Shown: positions 43,742 through 52,494 of the stretch, in pieces
How the letters are laid out: each line of letters begins with the position of its first letter
Position numbering within the stretch: position 1 is the stretch's first letter
Assembly: GCA_030625775.1 (NCBI GenBank)
Contig: DAOUQC010000020.1
Location: forward strand, 1 to 57,506
Direction of reading: 5' to 3'
Origin: Verrucomicrobiota bacterium
GTDB taxonomy: Bacteria; Verrucomicrobiota; Verrucomicrobiia; Verrucomicrobiales; DEV007
Length of the DNA: 57,506 nt
Translations under genes and position numbers: made by a program
The notes under the pieces: generated by a model
The model's database searches: none
Told to the model about the DNA's origin: nothing
What the model saw: only the letters and a program-made list of their open reading frames with translations

Positions 43742-44431
43742 ATGCCTTCTCCAATTGATTTTACTCGTATTTCAGTCGTTGCTCCAGTGTGCAATCTGTC
43801 TGACCTGGATTTTTTGTCAGAAATCCGGATCAGCGACCACTGCGACATCATCGAGTTGCGACTCGACAGTTTGACAGATAATCTGGATCAAATCACTGCA
43901 TTTTTAACCGACAACAAGCTGGACACCCCTATTCTCGCAACCGCCCGCCACCCCGAGGAAGGTGGCTGCCATTCACTCAATGCAAGCGCCCGCCAGGAGC
44001 TCTACCTGCGTTTCCTCCCCTTGGTGGATTCTATCGACATCGAACTGCGATCCCTTACCGAAATGAACGAAGTGATCGATGCAACTCGTTCAGCAGGAAA
44101 AACGGTCATCTTGTCCTTCCATGATTTCGAAAGCACACCATCCATCGCCGCCATCCAATCCAAGATTGATCAAGCCATCGAGGCCGGAGCAGATGTCTGC
44201 AAAATTGCCATCCATCTCGATTCACAGTCTGCCCTTGATGAACTGATACCAATCTGTGAATCAGAATCCCGCATCAACCTCAGCATGATGGGCATGGGCC
44301 CTCTCGGAAAACCTTCCCGCCTCGCATTTGCCAGAGCCGGCTCCGTCCTCAACTACGGTTACCTCAAAGAAGCCAACGCTCCCGGCCAATGGCCAGCAAA
44401 GGAATTGAAGCACTTGATTGGGGAGATTTAA
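43742..44431 (+). CDS. aroD: 3-dehydroquinate dehydratase, type I
   Basis: This shikimate-pathway enzyme dehydrates 3-dehydroquinate through a Schiff base. The ATG at 43742 gives 229 residues. The catalytic residues are visible: Glu38/Arg40 in IIELRLDSL, His127 in SFHDFE and the Schiff-base lysine 154 in DVCKIA, followed by the MGPLGKPSRL loop. These fit type I (AroD/AroQ1) and not type II. No other aro genes are nearby. Confidence 0.95.
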   Translation: MPSPIDFTRISVVAPVCNLSDLDFLSEIRISDHCDIIELRLDSLTDNLDQITAFLTDNKLDTPILATARHPEEGGCHSLNASARQELYLRFLPLVDSIDIELRSLTEMNEVIDATRSAGKTVILSFHDFESTPSIAAIQSKIDQAIEAGADVCKIAIHLDSQSALDELIPICESESRINLSMMGMGPLGKPSRLAFARAGSVLNYGYLKEANAPGQWPAKELKHLIGEI

Positions 44432-44477
44432 ACTCCCCCATTCCTAATTCAAAATTCCTCATTCCTCATTCGTATAC

Positions 44478-45995
44478 CTACTCCCACTCAATACTGGCAG
44501 GTGGTTTGGTTGAGATATCGTAGAGTACCCGGTTCACTCCCGGCACCTCGTTGAGAATGCGGTTCGACACCTCTTCCAGCAATTCATAAGGCAGGTGCAC
44601 CCATTTTGCAGTCATCGCATCTTCACTCACCACTGCCCGTAGATTCACGGCAAACTCATAAGAACGTTCATCGCCTTTCACCCCCACCGTTTTCACCGGG
44701 ATCAATCCCGCATAAGCCTGCCAGACGTGGTCATACCAATCCCGCTGACGTAGCACCTCGATGAAAATAGCATCCGCTCCGCGAATGATTTCCAGTCGAT
44801 CAAAAGTGATCGCTCCCGGACATCTCACCGCCAAACCAGGCCCCGGAAAAGGATGCCTGCCCACCACTTCCGCCGGCAAACCGAGCACTTTGCCAAGTGC
44901 TCTCACTTCATCTTTAAACAACTCGTCAAGTGGCTCCAGGATCCTCCCCTGCTCTTTCAACTCCATGATCTTGTCCACCCGGTTGTGATGGGTTTTAATC
45001 GTCGACGCCATCGAACCGCTGGTCGCGCTTTCGATCACATCAGGATACAAAGTCCCCTGCGCCAGCAACTCCACATCATCGCCCACCGCATCAAAAAATA
45101 CCTGTACGAACAATCGCCCGATAATACGTCGTTTTTCCTCGGGATCATCCACCCCGGCCAAAGCCGACAAATACATCTCTGAAGCATCAATCGTTTCAAT
45201 TCCGATCCCAATACTGTCGAATAAAGTCTGCACCTCGGCCGCTTCATTTTTTCGCAGCAAACCCATGTCGACAAAAATGAATCGCGTATCCACTCCCGCC
45301 TCATGAAGCAAGGCCGCCAGCACCGACGAGTCCACTCCGCCCGACACACCACACACCACTTTGCGATCGCCTACATCTTGCCTAACTTTTTCCAAAAGAT
45401 AGTCCTTGAAAGAATCGATCTTAAATTCCAAAGGATCTTTTGCCAGCTTGAGGAAATTTTTCAGCAACTGCGTACCCTCATCACTATGAGTCACCTCCGG
45501 GTGGAACTGAATCCCGAAACATTCTTCGTCCCATTGCAGAGCCACCGGCACCGCATCCAGGTTTTCGGCAAGCACCCGGGCCCCCTCCGGCAATTTACTG
45601 ACCGTATCCGAATGGCTCATCCAGATTTGTGAACGCTCGCTCAAACCTTCGAACAGCCCCCCCTTCTCCACCGGAACCAGGGTCGCCGGCCCGTATTCAC
45701 GTGTATGTCCCGGCGCCACTTCACCGCCAAACTTTAAATTCAACAACTGCATGCCGTAACAAACCCCCAGGATCGGCACATCCATTTTCCGCAAATATTC
45801 AAAGTCAATATCAGGCGCATCCTCCTCCAGCGTGCTGCGTGGCCCGCCCGACAAAATAACCGCCGATGGATTCTCGGCATCCTTCAACTCACCCGGTTGC
45901 CACAACTTGGCAAAATAACCCAATTCCCTGATTCGCCTCACAATCAACTGTGTATACTGCGAACCAAAATCAATCACTGCGATCGAATGCTCCAT
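44478..45995 (-). CDS. guaA: GMP synthase, glutamine-hydrolysing
   Basis: It converts XMP to GMP using glutamine and ATP. The 505-residue protein has a class I amidotransferase domain with Cys79 in GVCYGMQ and the His165/Glu167 pair in FHPEVTH. The ATP-pyrophosphatase domain follows with GVSGGVDSS at 216-224, and the C-terminal dimerisation domain ends in KPPASIEWE. It lies 82 bp downstream of guaB on the same strand. AAAGG precedes the ATG as a ribosome site. Confidence 0.97.
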   Translation of the reverse strand: MEHSIAVIDFGSQYTQLIVRRIRELGYFAKLWQPGELKDAENPSAVILSGGPRSTLEEDAPDIDFEYLRKMDVPILGVCYGMQLLNLKFGGEVAPGHTREYGPATLVPVEKGGLFEGLSERSQIWMSHSDTVSKLPEGARVLAENLDAVPVALQWDEECFGIQFHPEVTHSDEGTQLLKNFLKLAKDPLEFKIDSFKDYLLEKVRQDVGDRKVVCGVSGGVDSSVLAALLHEAGVDTRFIFVDMGLLRKNEAAEVQTLFDSIGIGIETIDASEMYLSALAGVDDPEEKRRIIGRLFVQVFFDAVGDDVELLAQGTLYPDVIESATSGSMASTIKTHHNRVDKIMELKEQGRILEPLDELFKDEVRALGKVLGLPAEVVGRHPFPGPGLAVRCPGAITFDRLEIIRGADAIFIEVLRQRDWYDHVWQAYAGLIPVKTVGVKGDERSYEFAVNLRAVVSEDAMTAKWVHLPYELLEEVSNRILNEVPGVNRVLYDISTKPPASIEWE

Positions 45996-46077
45996 AAAAA
46001 ATAACCTTTCTGCTAACTTAAAAATACTTTTACCAGCTGGGGATCAATTTCCCAGCCTAAAACCGCGTTATCAATAA

Positions 46078-47535
46078 TCAGCTGCGACTCTGATAATTCA
46101 CCGGCTCCTCCGTGATCACAATATCGTGGGCATGACTCTCTTTCAAACCTCCCGTAGTGATCCGGGTGAATCGTGCATTCTCTCTCAACTCCTTAAGATT
46201 CCCCGCACCCACATAACCCATGCCTGAGCGCAAACCACCCATGAGTTGAAAAACCGTATCCGCCAGAGGCCCGCGGTAGGGAACCCTGCCCTCCACCCCT
46301 TCAGCCACCAACTTACCACTGGAGTTCTGGCCATAACGATCACCAGAGCCCTGGCGCATCGCTTTCACCGATCCCATACCCCGGTATTCTTTAAAGGTTC
46401 GCCCCTGGTAATTCACCGTATTGCCCGGGCTCTCCGAAGTTCCTGCCAGCAAAGATCCCAACATCACCAGGTCGGCTCCCGCTGCGAGAGCTTTCACCAC
46501 ATCCCCGGAATAACGCATGCCGCCATCGGCAATCAAAGGTATGCCCTTTTCCCGACAGCATTTTGCCACTTCCTGAATCGCCGTGAATTGTGGCACCCCC
46601 ACCCCGGCGATCACTCGTGTCGTACAAATTGATCCGGGCCCTACTCCGACTTTTACCGCCGACACACCAGCCGAGACCAGATCTTCTGCCCCCTGAGTCG
46701 TCACCACATTGCCCGCGATCACCGGCACATCCGGTGACTGCTCACGAAGTCTCGCGACCACCTCAAGCACCCGCGTGGTGTGGCCCGTTGCCGCGTCGAT
46801 GAACAAAGCATCTACTCCGGCTTCTACCAAGGCCTTGCCTCTTTCCAAAAAATCAGGCCCCACACCGACCGCAGCCCCGGCTCGCAAGCGCCCTTCCACG
46901 TCTTTTGCCGCATTGAGAAATTTGTGTCGTTTCTCGATATCCTGCCCAGTAATCAAACCCGCCAATCTGCCTCGCTCGTCAACCAGAGGCAGTTTTTCAA
47001 TCCTGTTCTGATAAAGGATTCGTTGGGCTTCCTCCAGATCAGTCTCTACTGAGCCCGTTATTAACCTTTCACGAGGAGTCATCACACTGCCCACCGTGGT
47101 CTCACCATCCTCCACCTGCCAGATATCACGATTAGTCACCATCCCCTCCAGATTGCCTTCGGCATCCACCACTGGAAATCCATTGACCCCCTTCACCTCC
47201 ATCACCCGCTTCAGTTCCTCCAGCGTGGTATTCTTTGAAACAGTGAAAGGATCGCTGATCACCATGTTCTCCGAACGCTTGACCCGCGCCACCATACCCG
47301 CCTGTGCCTCGATCAGATTGTTACGGTGAATCACACCCAATCCCCCTTCACGAGCCAAAGCAATAGCCAACTCTGCTTCGGTGACCGTATCCATAGCGGA
47401 CGACAGCACCGGAATATTCAAAGGAATCTCAGCCGCAACTTCGGTACTGAGATCGGTCTCAGCCGGCAATATCTCGCTCTTCTGTGGAATCAGAAGAACA
47501 TCATCAAAACTTAAACCAAGAGAAATTTCACCCAT
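46078..47535 (-). CDS. guaB: Inosine-5'-monophosphate dehydrogenase
   Basis: It oxidises IMP to XMP, the first committed step to GMP. The 485-residue protein has two CBS domains (about residues 90-205) inserted in the barrel, the catalytic cysteine at about 304 in GPGSICTTR, and the mobile flap GDRYGQ...[15 protein letters not shown]. The motif normally reading DxAHGHS is DAATGHT here. It would supply XMP to guaA, which follows it. A possible promoter lies so close to the ATG that translation may be leaderless. Confidence 0.96.
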   Translation of the reverse strand: MGEISLGLSFDDVLLIPQKSEILPAETDLSTEVAAEIPLNIPVLSSAMDTVTEAELAIALAREGGLGVIHRNNLIEAQAGMVARVKRSENMVISDPFTVSKNTTLEELKRVMEVKGVNGFPVVDAEGNLEGMVTNRDIWQVEDGETTVGSVMTPRERLITGSVETDLEEAQRILYQNRIEKLPLVDERGRLAGLITGQDIEKRHKFLNAAKDVEGRLRAGAAVGVGPDFLERGKALVEAGVDALFIDAATGHTTRVLEVVARLREQSPDVPVIAGNVVTTQGAEDLVSAGVSAVKVGVGPGSICTTRVIAGVGVPQFTAIQEVAKCCREKGIPLIADGGMRYSGDVVKALAAGADLVMLGSLLAGTSESPGNTVNYQGRTFKEYRGMGSVKAMRQGSGDRYGQNSSGKLVAEGVEGRVPYRGPLADTVFQLMGGLRSGMGYVGAGNLKELRENARFTRITTGGLKESHAHDIVITEEPVNYQSRS

Positions 47536-47541
47536 GTGAAA

Positions 47542-47569
47542 TATTTAAGAAGGCAGGCCCCTTCGTCAA
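47542..47569 (-). promoter_or_regulatory. Possible guaB promoter, close to the start codon
   Basis: On the minus strand TTGACG (47564-47569) and TAAATA (47542-47547) are 16 bp apart. The -10 box ends 6 bp before the guaB ATG, so a start site at or very near the ATG would make a leaderless message. No Shine-Dalgarno sequence is visible. Confidence 0.4.
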
Positions 47570-47660
47570 CTTATTTCCGAGTCACGGAGCATATTTTTTC
47601 CAATGCTTCAAATTGACTTGGAAGCCCCTGCGGTAGAAAATTGATACCTCCAAGTCGTGG

Positions 47661-47718
47661 GACAGAACTCCGATTCTGTCATTTGAGATATACGCAAATC
47701 ACGCCGACAAATATGGAA
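47661..47718. repeat. Dispersed repeat, copy 2
   Basis: The palindrome at 47661-47680 is identical to that at 31793, and ACAAATATGGAA recurs at 47707-47718. The sequence between is not conserved. It lies in the 267-bp gap between pyrE and guaB. Confidence 0.88.
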
Positions 47719-47802
47719 CCGTAATGCAATGAAGATAGCCGTAGTCAAATTTGACCCACAATCCCTTTCCCAATCAGCTCTTATCCTAATAAGGGCAGCC
47801 TA

Positions 47803-48408
47803 TTATTGCTCCACCCGCTTCGTTCCCGGCCTCACCACCGGAATCTCCGCCAACCACTCCGGCACCTCGTCCGGTGCGTAGATCGGAAACTCCACTTCCA
47901 TGCAGGACACCACGGGAATACCCGCCACCTCCGCTTTCCCCGAGCGGTTCACCATCACAAAAATTCCTGCCACCACTCCACCACGATCAGTGATAAAATC
48001 CGTCAGCTCCAAAAGAGTGCCACCCGTGGTGATCACATCCTCCACCAGCAAAACCCGTTCCCCTTCTGCAATCTCAAACCCCCGCTTCAGCTCCATCTCG
48101 TTGGACTCGGCATTGCGCTCTGAATAAATCGTCCGTGCATGCAAAGCCAGTCCCACCTGTTGCCCCACCGGCACACCACCCATCGCCGGGCTCAACACCA
48201 CATCAATCTGTCCGAGAGCCTGCATCGCATCCACGCGCTGCTCGATCATACGTTGCTGCTCCCAGGGATGCTGAACCAGTTTCCCTTTCTTCACATAAAA
48301 GTTAGAGTGATTGCCGCTGGCCAGCAAAAAATGCCCCTGTTCGACGGCACCGTACTCTTTCAAAAACTCAATCGTTTCAGCCGAGGACTTCGGTAATTTG
48401 GTTTGCAT
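47803..48408 (-). CDS. pyrE: Orotate phosphoribosyltransferase
   Basis: It joins orotate to PRPP to make OMP. The start at 48408 gives 201 residues. The PRPP-binding motif VLLVEDVITTGGT is near the middle of the C-terminal half, and ASGNHSNFYVKKGKL near the N-terminus fits the substrate loop. The first 32 bp overlap the end of pyrF, so the two are translationally linked, and the products act in consecutive steps. Confidence 0.94.
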   Translation of the reverse strand: MQTKLPKSSAETIEFLKEYGAVEQGHFLLASGNHSNFYVKKGKLVQHPWEQQRMIEQRVDAMQALGQIDVVLSPAMGGVPVGQQVGLALHARTIYSERNAESNEMELKRGFEIAEGERVLLVEDVITTGGTLLELTDFITDRGGVVAGIFVMVNRSGKAEVAGIPVVSCMEVEFPIYAPDEVPEWLAEIPVVRPGTKRVEQ

Positions 48409-49141
48409 AATCTTCTGCTTTTTCCGCAAAACTGCGTTTAGGCTCGTGGTAGAGGATACCACGCGACACATTGACGATATTCGGAGCGCTGCGGGTCTGC
48501 CCCGCTATGGCTTCCAAATCCCCCCCCTGCGCGCCCAAACCAGGAATCAACAAGGGCACATCCGGCACCCTGTCCAGGATCTCTTCATCCACATTGGTCA
48601 AACCAATCACCAGCCCGATTTGCTCGGCTCGCCTCTGGGCCATTTTTCCCACCAACTCGTAAACCGAGCGACCATCGATCAACTCCTTGCGTTGAATATC
48701 CTTAGAGCCCTCATTGGTTGTCACCCCCAGCAAATACACCCCCTTGTCCGGATATTCCAAAAACGGCCCCATCGTCTGGGCGCCCAGATAAGGACTCAAA
48801 GTTACCGCATCAACATCCCAATTTCCAAAATAGGCTTTGGCATAATATTCCTGCGTCACCCCGATATCTCCACGTTTGCAGTCCAGAATAACCGGTATTT
48901 CGTCGGGAATCCAACCCAGCAAATCTTCCAACAATTGATAACCCTCGACACCCAGGGCTTCAAAGTAGGCGATATTTGGTTTGAAAGCCGCGGCAAATTC
49001 GGCGGTTTCCTCGATCACCTCCTGCAACCAGGCCGCCAGATCATCACATTCATGTTGATCCGGCCGGGGGTCGAGGCCCACACACAACCGCGAACCCACA
49101 TCTTCGATCCGCTCCGTCAATCTATCAGCGTAAGAACTCAT
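48377..49141 (-). CDS. pyrF: Orotidine-5'-phosphate decarboxylase, type 2
   Basis: It makes UMP from OMP. The 254-residue protein has LCVGLDPRPDQ near residue 18, the catalytic lysine/aspartate set in ILDCKRGDIGVTQEYYAKAYF and LLIPGLGAQGGD near the end. The longer size and the DCKRGDIG context fit the type 2 family found in actinobacteria and myxobacteria. It overlaps pyrE by 32 bp and lies 30 bp after pyrC. Confidence 0.93.
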   Translation of the reverse strand: MSSYADRLTERIEDVGSRLCVGLDPRPDQHECDDLAAWLQEVIEETAEFAAAFKPNIAYFEALGVEGYQLLEDLLGWIPDEIPVILDCKRGDIGVTQEYYAKAYFGNWDVDAVTLSPYLGAQTMGPFLEYPDKGVYLLGVTTNEGSKDIQRKELIDGRSVYELVGKMAQRRAEQIGLVIGLTNVDEEILDRVPDVPLLIPGLGAQGGDLEAIAGQTRSAPNIVNVSRGILYHEPKRSFAEKAEDYANQITEVLG

Positions 49142-49171
49142 ACTTGGAAAACCGGATTCCCTACACCGAAA

Positions 49172-50455
49172 CTATCGATTCAGCAAGAATTCTCCATCCC
49201 TTATCACCGAGATTATTTGTCCGTCGAGTTCCTGATCCAGAAACGGAGTGTTCGAACTCTTCGATTTCATGAAGTCCCTGGTGAATTTTGTTTTCCGATT
49301 GGGATCAAATACGATGAGCTCAGCGACGCCGCCTTCCACAACCGGCACAGGCTCCAAATTTGTCAGGCGCCGGGGCTCGGCAGAGTAGCGTTTCACCAAT
49401 AAATCCCAGCCGAAAATACCGGTTTTTACGTAGTGATGATAAAGTGATACCAGTGCTGTATCCAATCCGGTGATGCCAAAAGGAGCCGAGACAAAATCAC
49501 TGTTTTTCTCAAACTCAGTATGTGGCGCATGATCCGTGGCAATCACGTCAAATACCCCGTCAATCAAAGCTTGCAGCAAAAGCTCGTTGTCCTTCTGCGT
49601 GCGCAAGGGCGGATTCATTTTGTAATGTGTATCGTAGTCCCCGATGTGCTCCTCATTGAACAACAAGTGATGCGGGGTCACCTCACAAGTGACCTTCACG
49701 CCCTCTTCCTTGAATCGACGAATCGTCTCCATTCCACGGGCCGATGTCACATGCTGAATGTGTACGCGCGCTCCCGTGTACTGCGCCAGACGAATATCCC
49801 GGTCGAGACAAATCTCTTCACTGCAAGCGGGAATCCCCGGAATCCCCAGACGATAACTGACCACCCCCTCGTTCATCGCCCCGAATCCGCTCAGTTCCTT
49901 GACCTCGCAATGCATGGCCAGGATTAAATCAAACCGTTTAGCATATTGCATCGCTCTCAGCAATACCATCGGATCAGCAACCGAATCCCCATCGTCGGTG
50001 ATCACTGGCACCCCCTTGGATTTCATCCCCGCAATCCCTGCCAACTCCTTCCCCGCCCGGCCTTTGGTGATGCAGCCTGATTGCCAGATCGGAATGCGTG
50101 ATTTTTCCGCTGCAATATCGAGCACTGACTGCACCAGTCCACCGCTGTCAATCGCCGGTAGAGTATTGGGCATCAAAACCATGCCCGTCACCCCGCCGTT
50201 GATCGCTGCCTCGCTGCAAGTCTCGATGGTTTCTTTATCCTCGCGTCCAGGCTCCCTCGCATGCACGTGCACATCAAACATCGCCGGGGCGATCACACAG
50301 CCCTCACAATCCACCACTTCCGCCCCCTCGGGAGCTTTCACCTCCTCAGCCACACGAATGATCTTCCCCCCCTCGACCAGGACATCAAGCTGCTCGAGCT
50401 TTGCAGAATCCTCCGCAGCAATCCGACCACCTTTAAACCAAATCAATTCACTCAA
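49172..50455 (-). CDS. pyrC: Dihydroorotase, class I
   Basis: It cyclises carbamoyl aspartate. The 427-residue protein has the metal site DVHVHAREPG at residues 61-70, ITDDGDSV in the middle and ATDHAPHTEFEKN near residue 300, which fit the class I type found with pyrB in other bacteria. It lies 30 bp before pyrF and 21 bp after pyrB. Confidence 0.94.
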   Translation of the reverse strand: MSELIWFKGGRIAAEDSAKLEQLDVLVEGGKIIRVAEEVKAPEGAEVVDCEGCVIAPAMFDVHVHAREPGREDKETIETCSEAAINGGVTGMVLMPNTLPAIDSGGLVQSVLDIAAEKSRIPIWQSGCITKGRAGKELAGIAGMKSKGVPVITDDGDSVADPMVLLRAMQYAKRFDLILAMHCEVKELSGFGAMNEGVVSYRLGIPGIPACSEEICLDRDIRLAQYTGARVHIQHVTSARGMETIRRFKEEGVKVTCEVTPHHLLFNEEHIGDYDTHYKMNPPLRTQKDNELLLQALIDGVFDVIATDHAPHTEFEKNSDFVSAPFGITGLDTALVSLYHHYVKTGIFGWDLLVKRYSAEPRRLTNLEPVPVVEGGVAELIVFDPNRKTKFTRDFMKSKSSNTPFLDQELDGQIISVIRDGEFLLNR

Positions 50456-50476
50456 AATTTAATCCTAGCTGAAAAT

Positions 50477-51424
50477 TCACCTCTCATTCTCCTCACCCGG
50501 TTTCAACCAGTAGAGTGCCGCCATCCTGGTAGCGATCCCGTTCTCCACCTGCTGATTGATCAAACAACGCTCGTAAGCCATCGCTTCGTCGACAATTTCC
50601 ACCCCGCGGTTCACCGGCCCGGGATGCATCAGGTAAATCCCCGCACCCTCCACTCGTTTGAAACGCTCACTCGTCAGCCCATACACCCGGTGATATTCTC
50701 CCAGACTTGGAAAAAACTGCTGCTCCTGCCGCTCCATCTGCACCCGCAGCAAATAAACCACATCGGGCTTCCAGGCCAGGGCATCTTCCCAGTTCCAAAA
50801 CGACTTCATGTAATCGGGGCGTCCCTCCGGCACCAGGCTTCCCGGCCCCAAAACGCCTACCTCCATACCCATCTTGCGCATGATCGTACTCGTCGAGCGC
50901 GCCACTCGTGAGTGTAAAATGTCCCCCACAATCAAAATCCTTTTCTGCTCGGTCTCCGGATAGACCTCACGCACCGTGAAAGCATCGAGCAACGCCTGGG
51001 TGGGATGCGCATGAAAACCGTCACCGGCATTCAGCACTGAAGCCCGGGTATGTTTGGCGATCAAAGCAGGCACCCCCGATGCCCCATGACGGATCACGAT
51101 GTAATCCGTGCGCATCGCCTGCAAGGTTTCTATCGTATCCAGGATCGACTCCCCTTTCACCACGGCTGAAGTGGAAACGGCAAAGTTGGTTACGTCCGCA
51201 GACAAACGATTTGCAGCAACTTCAAACGAAGTCCGGGTGCGGGTGGATGGCTCGTAAAACAGCGTCAGCACCGTTTTACCCCGCAGGGTTGGCACTTTTT
51301 TCACCGAACGGCGGAACAATTCTTTAAACGGCTCGGCTGTCTTGAGGAGATATTCGATCTCTTCAATGCTCAGGCTCTCGATATCGAGCAGATCTTTTCG
51401 GGACTTAATTTCTGTTTCAGCCAC
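50477..51424 (-). CDS. pyrB: Aspartate carbamoyltransferase catalytic subunit
   Basis: It makes carbamoyl aspartate. The 315-residue protein starts at GTG 51424. It contains the carbamoyl-phosphate loop FYEPSTRTRTSFE at about residues 54-66, RHGASGVP, HAHPTQALLD and the C-terminal YLMHPGPVNRGVEI. No pyrI regulatory subunit is present. Regulation could come from the pyrR product encoded just upstream. Confidence 0.95.
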   Translation of the reverse strand: MAETEIKSRKDLLDIESLSIEEIEYLLKTAEPFKELFRRSVKKVPTLRGKTVLTLFYEPSTRTRTSFEVAANRLSADVTNFAVSTSAVVKGESILDTIETLQAMRTDYIVIRHGASGVPALIAKHTRASVLNAGDGFHAHPTQALLDAFTVREVYPETEQKRILIVGDILHSRVARSTSTIMRKMGMEVGVLGPGSLVPEGRPDYMKSFWNWEDALAWKPDVVYLLRVQMERQEQQFFPSLGEYHRVYGLTSERFKRVEGAGIYLMHPGPVNRGVEIVDEAMAYERCLINQQVENGIATRMAALYWLKPGEENER

Positions 51425-51452
51425 TTTGCCTGATTCTGTTTACGATCAAATA

Positions 51453-51980
51453 TCAATCTGTCAAATACACGCCCTCTCTTTTGTCATCCTCGACAAACTG
51501 CACCGCGACGTAATCCCCCACTTTTGTCTCCACCTTCAAACCCACATAATCAGGCTGCAGAGGCAATTCCCTATTACCCCGATCCACCAATACAGCCAGC
51601 TCAACCCGGGCCGGACGGCCATAATCCATCAATACATCCAAGGCAGCCCGGGTCGTTCGCCCCGTGTACATCACCTCGTCAAAAAGAATCACCCGCGTGC
51701 CATCCAATGCAAAGGGAATATCCGAGCTTTCAAGCTTCGGCGCAGTCTGCAAATCATCCAGATCATCCCGATAAAGCGAAATATCCAAAGTCCCCAGTGG
51801 AATGTCCGGCCACTCCTCCTTCAGAGCTTCCTTGACCCGTTTTGCCAAAGTCACCCCGCGGGTGTAAACCCCCACAAAAGCAGGCCTGTCATCACCACAG
51901 CGTTTGCGGATTTCAGCCGCCAACTCCCCCACCTTTTCAGTGATGCCCTCACCACTCAACAATGTGCGTTCACTTCCCAT
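51453..51980 (-). CDS. pyrR: PyrR, pyrimidine operon regulator / uracil phosphoribosyltransferase
   Basis: PyrR binds pyr mRNA when UMP is high and promotes attenuation; many forms also make UMP from uracil. The 175-residue protein has the PRPP motif VILFDEVMYTGRTTRAALD and GRPARVELAVLVDRGNRELPL, both typical of PyrR. It lies between purE (11 bp upstream) and pyrB (28 bp downstream). No clear attenuator could be placed between purE and pyrR because the gap is too small. Confidence 0.93.
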   Translation of the reverse strand: MGSERTLLSGEGITEKVGELAAEIRKRCGDDRPAFVGVYTRGVTLAKRVKEALKEEWPDIPLGTLDISLYRDDLDDLQTAPKLESSDIPFALDGTRVILFDEVMYTGRTTRAALDVLMDYGRPARVELAVLVDRGNRELPLQPDYVGLKVETKVGDYVAVQFVEDDKREGVYLTD

Positions 51981-51991
51981 TTCAATTCAAA

Positions 51992-52405
51992 CTATTCCAT
52001 TCCAGCAAACTTCAAAAGTCGGTGAGCCACCATACAGGCATTCAAAGGAGCCTTGCTGTGCAAACCCACCGTCGTCACCGGAACCCCGCCAGGCAACTGA
52101 CTGATCGACAACAAAGCGTCAATACCATTCAAAGGACCACCAGGCACCGGCACTCCTATTACCGGCAATTCGGTTTTGACCCCCACCACCCCTGGCAAAG
52201 CTGCGGCCAGACCTGCAATCGCCAGAATCACCGCTTTTTCACCACTTTGTTTCAAGGCATCCAAATACTCGATCAACTCAGGCAAATCCCGATGTGCCGA
52301 CAAAACGACTTCTTCGTAGCTCACCCCTTCAGCGTCGAGATAATCCCTACCGCCCTGAAGGAAGGGTTTGTCGTTCGCCGAGCCGTATATCATTATTACT
52401 TTCAT
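51992..52405 (-). CDS. purE: PurE-family AIR carboxylase / N5-CAIR mutase, short and atypical
   Basis: The 137-residue protein has the PurE blocks VIMIYGSANDKPF, EVVLSAHRDLPEL, LAIAGLAAALPGVVGVKTELPVIGVPV and SISQLPGGVPVTTV. Typical bacterial class I PurE has about 160 residues and GGAAHLPG at the third block; here the histidine is replaced (GLAAALPG). It may use CO2 directly, as class II enzymes do, or have a changed mechanism. Fifteen or more residues are missing relative to class I, mainly at the C-terminus. No purK is nearby. It follows purD in the same operon. Confidence 0.85.
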   Translation of the reverse strand: MKVIMIYGSANDKPFLQGGRDYLDAEGVSYEEVVLSAHRDLPELIEYLDALKQSGEKAVILAIAGLAAALPGVVGVKTELPVIGVPVPGGPLNGIDALLSISQLPGGVPVTTVGLHSKAPLNACMVAHRLLKFAGME

Positions 52406-52421
52406 AGTTTTTTAAGTAGTC

Positions 52422-52489
52422 AGGAGATAGAAATTAGAAGCTAGAATTATCTCTGCGTGAATCTCTCAACATTTCATCTTCTATCTCCT
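52422..52489. repeat. Inverted repeat in the purD-purE gap
   Basis: AGGAGATAGAA at 52422-52432 is the exact reverse complement of TTCTATCTCCT at 52479-52489, with 46 bp between. It lies in the 89-bp gap between purD and purE. It could fold in the transcript, but the loop is long. The gap has little other regulatory content that I can recognise. Confidence 0.75.
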
Positions 52490-52494
52490 CATTC

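Noticed and set aside
48311-49402. Plus-strand open frame of 363 codons
   Set aside because: It is antisense to pyrF and the start of pyrE and pyrC, all with conserved motifs.
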